Below are positions 58,653-64,000 of a stretch of 64,000 bases of DNA, one piece after another. Every line of letters starts with the position of its first letter. Position 1 is the stretch's first letter. The stretch is from NCBI GenBank assembly GCA_016716065.1, contig JADJXA010000003.1, positions 124,001-188,000 on the forward strand. Direction: 5' to 3'. The translations under genes and the position numbers were made by a program. Origin of the DNA: Candidatus Leptovillus gracilis (GTDB lineage: Bacteria > Chloroflexota > Anaerolineae > Promineifilales > Promineifilaceae). The notes under the pieces are model-generated. The model saw only the letters and a list, made by a program, of their open reading frames with translations, searched no databases and was not told the origin of the DNA.

Positions 58653-59615
58653 ATGAAAAAGGCTATCGTTATTCTTGTAAATGGAGAAGTGCTTTCTAAC
58701 AAGTTCAGCTCAACGATTGACAACCAACGCGACAAAGCCCATGAATTGGCCGAAGTATTGCTGCCAATTTTCCAGAGTGATGTGCAAGTAGCGATTTTGC
58801 ATGGCAATAAGCCGCAGGTTGGTTATGTGTTATACCGGTCTGAGTTGGCCAGCCATGCCTTGCATTCTATTCCCCTAGACGTTTGTGGCGCGGACACACA
58901 AGGGGCCACCGGCTATATGCTGATGCAGTCGCTGCATAATGTTTTGGCAGAAAACCAATTGAACCGCCCCGTTATGTCCGTTGTCACCCAAACCGTTGTG
59001 GATTCTGAAGATCCGCTTTTTAATCAACCAACCAAGGCAATCGGGCCATTTTTTGACAAAGACAAAGCGGAACAGCATCGACAAAGTCGGGGCTGGCATA
59101 TGCTGCTTGAACCTGGACGCGGCTATCGGCGAGCAGTCTCGTCGCCGGTTCCTCTCGAGATTGTGGAGATGGAAGGGATCAAACAGTTGGTGGAAAGTGG
59201 CACCATTGTAATTGCGGCTGGTGGTGGGGGTATCCCGGTCGTGCGCGGGAACAACGGCCGTCTTCAAGGCGTAGAAGCAGTGGTAGATACGGATCGTGTG
59301 GGCTGCATGATGGCCGTGCAGTTGCGTGCCCCCCTGCTGCTCATGGTTATTGACCGCAATGACAAATTTGCCCTCATGGGACTCAATACAGAGCAACAAA
59401 GACATTTGTCACTTGAAGACCTGGATTCGCTCTTGAGTCAGGAGACGTTTGTTTCACAAATGGTTGAAGGTAAATTGCAAGCTGCTGCGAATTTTTTGCA
59501 CAGCGGTGGGGAGCAAGTGATTATCACCACGCTGCGTAAATTGCCGGCAACACTGGACGGCAAAGCGGGTTTGCGAATCGGAATGAAACAAGGGTCGAGT
59601 GGTTTATTTGTTTGA
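58653..59615 (+). CDS. Carbamate-kinase-like protein with lost catalytic residues
   Basis: A 320-aa amino-acid-kinase-fold protein homologous to the carbamate kinase at 35348. The carbamate-kinase core is recognisable (HGNKPQVGYVLYRSE, DVCGADTQGATGYML, QPTKAIGPFFDKDKAEQHRQ). The AIGGNSL loop has become ILVNGEVLS, the VIDKDYAT Lys is Thr in VVDTDRVG, and the GSMAPK segment is missing from EGKLQAAANFL. It is probably inactive as a kinase and could bind carbamoyl phosphate or a nucleotide as a sensor. GAGG lies before the ATG at 58653. It precedes two signalling genes. Confidence 0.75.
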   Translation: MKKAIVILVNGEVLSNKFSSTIDNQRDKAHELAEVLLPIFQSDVQVAILHGNKPQVGYVLYRSELASHALHSIPLDVCGADTQGATGYMLMQSLHNVLAENQLNRPVMSVVTQTVVDSEDPLFNQPTKAIGPFFDKDKAEQHRQSRGWHMLLEPGRGYRRAVSSPVPLEIVEMEGIKQLVESGTIVIAAGGGGIPVVRGNNGRLQGVEAVVDTDRVGCMMAVQLRAPLLLMVIDRNDKFALMGLNTEQQRHLSLEDLDSLLSQETFVSQMVEGKLQAAANFLHSGGEQVIITTLRKLPATLDGKAGLRIGMKQGSSGLFV

Positions 59616-59651
59616 GATTGGACCACAAGAATGACAAAGTGATTGTTTTTC

Positions 59652-60398
59652 ATGAATGCACACAAACCCTTACCCGAAGATGATACACGCGCTGTGATGG
59701 ATGACGAACGAATCATGTGGGACCTGGTTTCGGAGATTAGCCAGGGTTTGCAGATGTCTTTTGCTTCTATTAAAGCAGCTGTTTCCAGTCTTTTGGATGG
59801 CAATATTTTTTGGGATCAGGCCGCACAACATGAATTTATGCAGACAATTGATAAAAGTGTGGATGACAGCTCTAGTTTAACGGCCGTGATGACCCTGGCG
59901 ATGCGCTGTGAAAGCCAAACCCTCATCGTTCATCGTGAACCCAACAGCCTCCAAGAGATATTGTCCCAGGCGAAAGATCTGGTGCAAAAAGATTTACCGG
60001 ACGCAATCATTGAACTCTCATTGCCCACAGAAACGCGCCCGGCGTTTGTAGATTTCGAGTATTTGCGGATGGCACTGCGATTGTTAATCGAAGTCTTGCT
60101 TAGCGCCAATGTCAAATCTTGCGCACCAATGTCAATTCAAATGCTAGAAAAGGCCACTGAATGGCAGCTTGTAATTGAAACTGATTCTTCTGGCCTGACC
60201 AATGACCTCATCAATTGGTTATCTCACCATGCCCCTGAACGATTCCTCTTCCCTATCAATCTGCGCGCCGAAATCAAGTTAAAGGCATTGGTTTCGTATC
60301 AATTATTGACATTGCAGGCAATAAAACTGACAACGTCTAGTGCAGTTGAAGAAGTCACATCCCTGGTTCTATACGTCCCGTATGTAACAGAAGCCTAG
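59652..60398 (+). CDS. Degenerate histidine-kinase-like protein
   Basis: A 248-aa soluble protein. Residues ~27-95 resemble the dimerisation domain of KdpD-type kinases (ISQGLQMSFASIKAAVSSLLDG and FMQTIDKSVDDSSSL). The phospho-acceptor segment S-H-D-L-R-T-P is S-Q-G-L-Q-M-S, so the His is absent. The C-terminal half has the outline of an ATPase domain but no N-box or G-box. It is unlikely to act as a kinase and may transmit a signal by protein contact. It ends directly before the response-regulator ATG. Confidence 0.7.
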   Translation: MNAHKPLPEDDTRAVMDDERIMWDLVSEISQGLQMSFASIKAAVSSLLDGNIFWDQAAQHEFMQTIDKSVDDSSSLTAVMTLAMRCESQTLIVHREPNSLQEILSQAKDLVQKDLPDAIIELSLPTETRPAFVDFEYLRMALRLLIEVLLSANVKSCAPMSIQMLEKATEWQLVIETDSSGLTNDLINWLSHHAPERFLFPINLRAEIKLKALVSYQLLTLQAIKLTTSSAVEEVTSLVLYVPYVTEA

Positions 60399-61097
60399 AT
60401 GGAAGCGATACAGACATTACTTATCGGTGATCAACCAGCGATCTTGCGTACCTTGCGCCGGAATCTTTCCGGTAGAGGGTATGAGGTGTCTATTGCTTTA
60501 GATGACCGAGACGTTTTTGAGGCTGTCAGGGATGTGAAGTTTGACCTATTTATTCTGCTGTTGGATTTTGCGACTGTTGAAGTAGATGGTTTGGTAATTT
60601 GTCGTCAAATTCGTGAATTAACGCACGCGCCTATCATTGTTCTCTCGGCAATTGGGGCTGAACAAACGAAAATCAAAGCGTTGGATTTAGGCGCCGATGA
60701 TTACGTGGAGATGCCTTTTAGTATGGAGGAGTTTTTGGCGCGGGTACGATCCTCTTTGCGACGATGGACAATTCAAAGAAATGAGCATCGGCCGGCTAAA
60801 CACGCCGTAGCCTGTAACGATTTATATATTGACGGTGATAGTCATCAGGTTTCCTTAAGAGGTGAAGAGATTCATTTAACGCCTACAGAGTTCAAGTTGT
60901 TATATTATTTGGCTCAGAATCAGGGAAAAGTTATCACGCATCGTTCAATTTTACAGGTAGTCTGGGGGCCTGAATATGGCAATGAACGGGAATATCTGCG
61001 AGTCTTTATATCACAACTGCGTCGCAAGATTGAAGATGACCCTTTGCGTCCAACATATGTCCTTACCGAGCCAGGTGTTGGTTATCGTTTCGCCTGA
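60399..61097 (+). CDS. OmpR/KdpE-family regulator with degraded receiver
   Basis: A 232-aa protein. The receiver (1-115) has GDQPAI where two acidic residues are expected, keeps a possible phospho-acceptor Asp in LLLDFATVEVDGL, and has Met in VEMPF where Lys is invariant. Phosphorylation is thus doubtful. The winged-helix domain is intact (LTPTEFKLLYYLAQNQGKVITHRSIL, then REYLRVFISQLRRKIEDD and LTEPGVGYRF). It likely binds DNA, perhaps controlling the ureide genes. Confidence 0.85.
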   Translation: MEAIQTLLIGDQPAILRTLRRNLSGRGYEVSIALDDRDVFEAVRDVKFDLFILLLDFATVEVDGLVICRQIRELTHAPIIVLSAIGAEQTKIKALDLGADDYVEMPFSMEEFLARVRSSLRRWTIQRNEHRPAKHAVACNDLYIDGDSHQVSLRGEEIHLTPTEFKLLYYLAQNQGKVITHRSILQVVWGPEYGNEREYLRVFISQLRRKIEDDPLRPTYVLTEPGVGYRFA

Positions 61098-61255
61098 CGA
61101 GTGGTTTGTGAATAGGCTACCAGCGCATACCTGACTCGTGTTTTCAGCGATACCTCCGCGGGTTTGCACCCAGGCACTTTCTCTCTGTCCATACGATTAA
61201 AATATGTACGGTGAGTTGGGGAGGGAAAAAGGGCGGAATGAAGGGGAAAAAGAAG

Positions 61256-61310
61256 GCGAAAACGGCCGTTTTCCGAGCATCCATCGAGGAAGAAAACGGC
61301 CGTTGCCTCA
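61256..61310. repeat. Two AAAACGGCCGTT palindromes
   Basis: GAAAACGGCCGTTTTC at 61257-61272 is a perfect 16-bp palindrome; AAAACGGCCGTT recurs at 61293-61304. This gap (61098-61339) holds no other gene. Confidence 0.7.
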
Positions 61311-61339
61311 GCCCAACCAGAATGCGGATACGCCATTTT

Positions 61340-62838
61340 CTAACCGCTCCAGTTGGCTAAATCCTGGTCAATCTCCGCCAGATCAACCAATATCGTTTGG
61401 GAAACGCGCCAATTACGGCCGTTTCCCTCTTCATCAGTCATCAGCCGGCTGGCCATTATCTGGGCGTCTTTTACCCAGCCCCACGCGCCATGCCCACGTA
61501 TGCAATTTGCCAATTACCCTGCCTCGGGACAACGGCCTCTGTTTTGCGACGTAAGGTATCCAGAACAGCGCCATCCATTGGCTTAGGCGACCATTTACAC
61601 TCGCCCAAAATGAGCGTTTTTTCCATGTTATTGATGCCGACGACATCTACTTGGGCCGTTTTGTCCCAATAGCTGCCCACCTGATTCACCAAAAAAGGCA
61701 GCTTACCGGCCGCCCCAGCCCGCAGAACCCATTCCCGGCAGAGTTCTTCCCACGTATGCGTCCCAATAAAATCAAGCAGATGTCGTTTGATTTCAGCCAG
61801 GGCTGGCTCTTGTATTCCCAAAGCCAATTGGGTTTGGCGTGCTGCCAGAAAACGATAATAAAAACGGAGATAGGGGTCAGAAATATGATAACGGCTTTGA
61901 CGCGATTGGATGCCGGCCGTTACCGGAATGCGCCGCGCGATAAAACCGGCCGTTTCTAATACGCTGAGATAGCTGGAGACATGGCCTTGCGCTAAACCCG
62001 TAAACGTTTTTATCTCTTTTTGCGTCCGGTAGCCATTGGCAATGGCGTTGAAAAGGGCGATGTAATTATCGGGTTCGCGCACAAAATCTTGCAGCAACAA
62101 ACGTGGTTCAGCTTGCATCAGATTATTGGCGGTCAGCAGCTGGTGGCGTATGTTTTCCGACAGGGAGACAGTTTGGTCCAGGCGTTCCCAATAAGCTGGA
62201 ATGCCGCCAAACATGGCATAAATGGCAACTCTTTCCGCCGCATCATAATCCGGGAAATACAGCCGGCTTGTACCAAAGGGCAGCGGCTGCACGTGCAGTT
62301 GTGCGCTGGCGCGTCCATATAAAGGCGCCTGATAATCTAGAATTTGTTTTTGCATCATGCCCAGATGCGAGCCGCTTAAGATGAGCATGATATTTTTTTG
62401 TTTAAGGTGATGATCCCACGTGTTCTGTAGCAGACCGGCTAACTCCGGCGTTCGCGCTAATAGATAGGTGAATTCATCAATAATGAGGGTGAAGCGTTCC
62501 CCTTCAGCCAATCGGGCAACCCGTTCAAACGCCTGTTCCCAGGACTGGTAACTAAAATCGGTCAGCACGGTTCCTTCTGGATGTTCAAACCGATAAAGCG
62601 CTTGCGAGAATTGGCGCAGCTGCGCCGTAGCTGAATCAGGTTGCGCCACCCAATACAAGGCATGGGCGATTGGTGTTGTTTGCAGCCAATGGGTGAGCAG
62701 CCTTGTTTTGCCGACACGCCGCCGCCCATACACGATGAGCAAAGCGGACTCGTGACGCTGTTGATAGGTATTGAGGGTCTGTATCTCTGAAGTACGGCCA
62801 ATGAATGGGTGCACAAAGTTATTATACATGTAAAACAT
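61340..62838 (-). CDS. DUF234-type AAA ATPase, frameshifted near the C-terminus
   Basis: A ~455-aa protein up to the frameshift. Walker A YGRRRVGKTRLLTHWL near residue 37, Walker B FTLIIDEFTYLLAR near 116, winged-helix segment and a C-terminal nuclease-like motif (VDVVGINN, LILGECKWSPKPM). This is the prokaryotic ATPase_2/DUF234 family, of unknown biology, often linked to mobile elements. The frame ends at 61471. A one-base shift near 61470 would let it continue VKDAQIMASRLMTDEE...LVDLAEIDQDLANWSG to a stop at 61340. Confidence 0.82.
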
Positions 62839-63290
62839 TATAATTACTATGTATGAAATACCATTGCAGCATGCACGTCATTTGAGGGCAGAGAAAGTGA
62901 GAAATCGCGGTAGCAAACGGCCGTGGCCTAAGCACATAAGCACAACCAGGACGGTGACAACCGTGGAGCAAAGCAACTGGCCCGTAATTTCCCTCCCCAC
63001 AGCGCCGTAGACAGACAGGTTTATAAGATACCGTAGTCAGATAGTCAAAATAACCCTTGGTTTGTTGGGCACGTAGAATATGAGGTCAAAGCCTGACTTT
63101 TGTTGGTTATTATCGTTCGACTTATTGCGTATTTACGCCTTATCGGCATCGCCCCCGATTATCGCAGTTAGCTGAGTTTGCCCCCGGTTTGAAATGGTCT
63201 CCAGATAGACGCTTGCAGATGGCGTTTTTTCGCCAGAAAAGAACTTATGTGCTATGAGTTTGCCATCCCTAATAAAAGGATGCCGTTATC
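62839..63290. other. Intergenic stretch without a recognised gene
   Basis: A 452-base gap. The AT-rich part at 62840-62870 (TAAAACATTATAATTACTATG) probably holds the promoter of the minus-strand ATPase. I see no RNA gene, long repeat or plausible frame in the rest. Confidence 0.5.
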
Positions 63291-63740
63291 ATGGCCGAGT
63301 TAACCCGACAGGACATTATCAAACTTGTCGCCGCAGCCCACCAACCCATCCGTTTGCGCGGTGTTGATCTCTCAGGACTAGATCTGTCATATCTAGACCT
63401 GTCCCACGTCGATTTCTCCTACGCCAACTTGAAAGAAGCTGATTTATCACGAACAGACCTGCATCATGCGGCCTTTTTTAGCGCCAATCTCACTGAAGCG
63501 AATCTGTCTGAGGCGGTTTTGAGGTATGCCGATTTAATTAGCGCTAACCTGAGCCATGCTAATCTCAGCCAGGCAGATTTGGTGCAAGCAGCCTTCTTTG
63601 CTGCAAACTTACAGGGAGCCAACCTGGCGCAGGTACGATTTGAAGAGGCTCACTTTGATGGGGTGTACGCGGATGACGCCACTGTATGGCCTGAAGGTTT
63701 CAACGAGAAGAACCACGATCTGTTCGAGAAGGCCCATTGA
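63291..63740 (+). CDS. Pentapeptide-repeat protein
   Basis: A 149-aa protein with about 17 consecutive A(D/N)LXX repeats between residues 23 and 115 (GVDLSGLDLSYLDLSHVDF, YANLKEADLSRTDL and so on), which fold as a right-handed quadrilateral beta helix. No signal peptide or second domain is visible, apart from a 20-residue N-terminal helix. Functions in the family range from DNA mimicry to structural roles; none can be assigned here. Confidence 0.85.
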   Translation: MAELTRQDIIKLVAAAHQPIRLRGVDLSGLDLSYLDLSHVDFSYANLKEADLSRTDLHHAAFFSANLTEANLSEAVLRYADLISANLSHANLSQADLVQAAFFAANLQGANLAQVRFEEAHFDGVYADDATVWPEGFNEKNHDLFEKAH

Positions 63741-63789
63741 TGGTTCCGGTGATCTATGCCAGTGTCTGATTTCCTGCTTGGGGGTTTGG

Positions 63790-64000
63790 GCCAAAACCCC
63801 CGAAATGGTATAGATGTCGTATTGACCGCCGCGCTCGGCGCAGTAGGCCAGCCGCCCGCCGTCAGGCGACCAGCCGTGCAGGTAGCTGGGGCCTTTTTCG
63901 GTAACTAATACAGACTCGCCACCGGCCCGAGGCAGAATGTAGATGCGCGATGCGGCGTCTTCATGGGTGTGGTGGCTGACGGCAAGCTGGCTGTTGTCTG
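63790..64000 (-). pseudogene. TolB-like beta-propeller fragment at window edge
   Basis: The minus-strand frame from the edge reads LAVSHHTHEDAASRIYILP, HGWSPDGGRLAYCAERGGQYDIYTI, typical of TolB/WD40-like propeller blades (WSPDG motif). After YTIS it enters a GGGGGTTT/AAACCCCC palindrome and loses similarity, so the 3' end is probably truncated. The 5' part lies outside the window. Confidence 0.6.

Overview
The window looks like chromosomal DNA of a GC-rich environmental bacterium. I would guess Chloroflexota, an inference from protein style (KdpD/KdpE-like regulators, overall gene content) and not from any marker gene. No rRNA or tRNA gene was recognised. The short palindrome ACGGCCGT occurs throughout, in genes and between them. 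Many gaps hold hairpins built from short, locus-specific word repeats.

Region 1 (1-2.3 kb, + strand) holds a truncated unknown gene, a Nudix hydrolase, an adenine phosphoribosyltransferase-like protein and a small unknown protein. Region 2 (2.3-20.1 kb, almost all - strand) looks like an integrated plasmid or mobile element. It carries a PRTRC (ParB-Related, ThiF-Related Cassette) set: ParB-like protein, ubiquitin-like protein C, a probable F, protein B, JAB-domain protein A and a ThiF/E1-like protein. With it are SSB, RNase H, an antirepressor/DinD-like protein, a macro-like protein, a DUF4326-SLOG fusion and an 892-aa protein with motifs reminiscent of two-barrel (cellular RdRp-like) polymerases. 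Hexanucleotide (GAGCTA/GAGCGA) arrays sit at gene junctions here, and an IS1182-like element has inserted into one of them. Region 3 (20.1-23.2 kb) has gene remnants and unknown proteins.

Region 4 (23.2-33.7 kb, - strand) is one transporter operon. An 812-aa lipoprotein fuses a LivJ-type and an RbsB-type binding protein, and is followed by an RbsA ATPase, two RbsC permeases, LivH, LivM, LivG, LivF and a hydantoin/allantoin racemase-like protein. Region 5 (34.2-56.9 kb, + strand) diverges from it across a control region with two perfect CRP/FNR-type dyads. It encodes an ATCase-like carbamoyltransferase, carbamate kinase, allantoinase, ureidoglycine aminohydrolase, a Fix/ETF electron-transfer set, a DAO-type dehydrogenase, a ketol-acid-reductoisomerase-like protein, a knotted carbamoyltransferase, glycine cleavage H, P (frameshifted) and T, a class V aminotransferase, two cytosine-deaminase-like amidohydrolases, a SerA-ParB/SerK-like fusion and SHMT. 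Together this suggests uptake of ureides (allantoin-type purine breakdown products), recovery of carbamoyl phosphate as ATP, and funnelling of the two-carbon unit through glycine to serine.

Region 6 (56.9-64 kb) starts with a decayed IS flanked by a 5-bp target duplication. It is followed by a carbamate-kinase-like protein that has lost key residues, a histidine-kinase-like protein without the phospho-acceptor His, and an OmpR/KdpE-type regulator with a degraded receiver. Then come a DUF234-type ATPase, a pentapeptide-repeat protein and the edge of a TolB-like propeller gene. Several genes carry single frameshifts (2339, ParB, the small lipoprotein, GcvP, the ATPase), so residual sequencing indels are possible.
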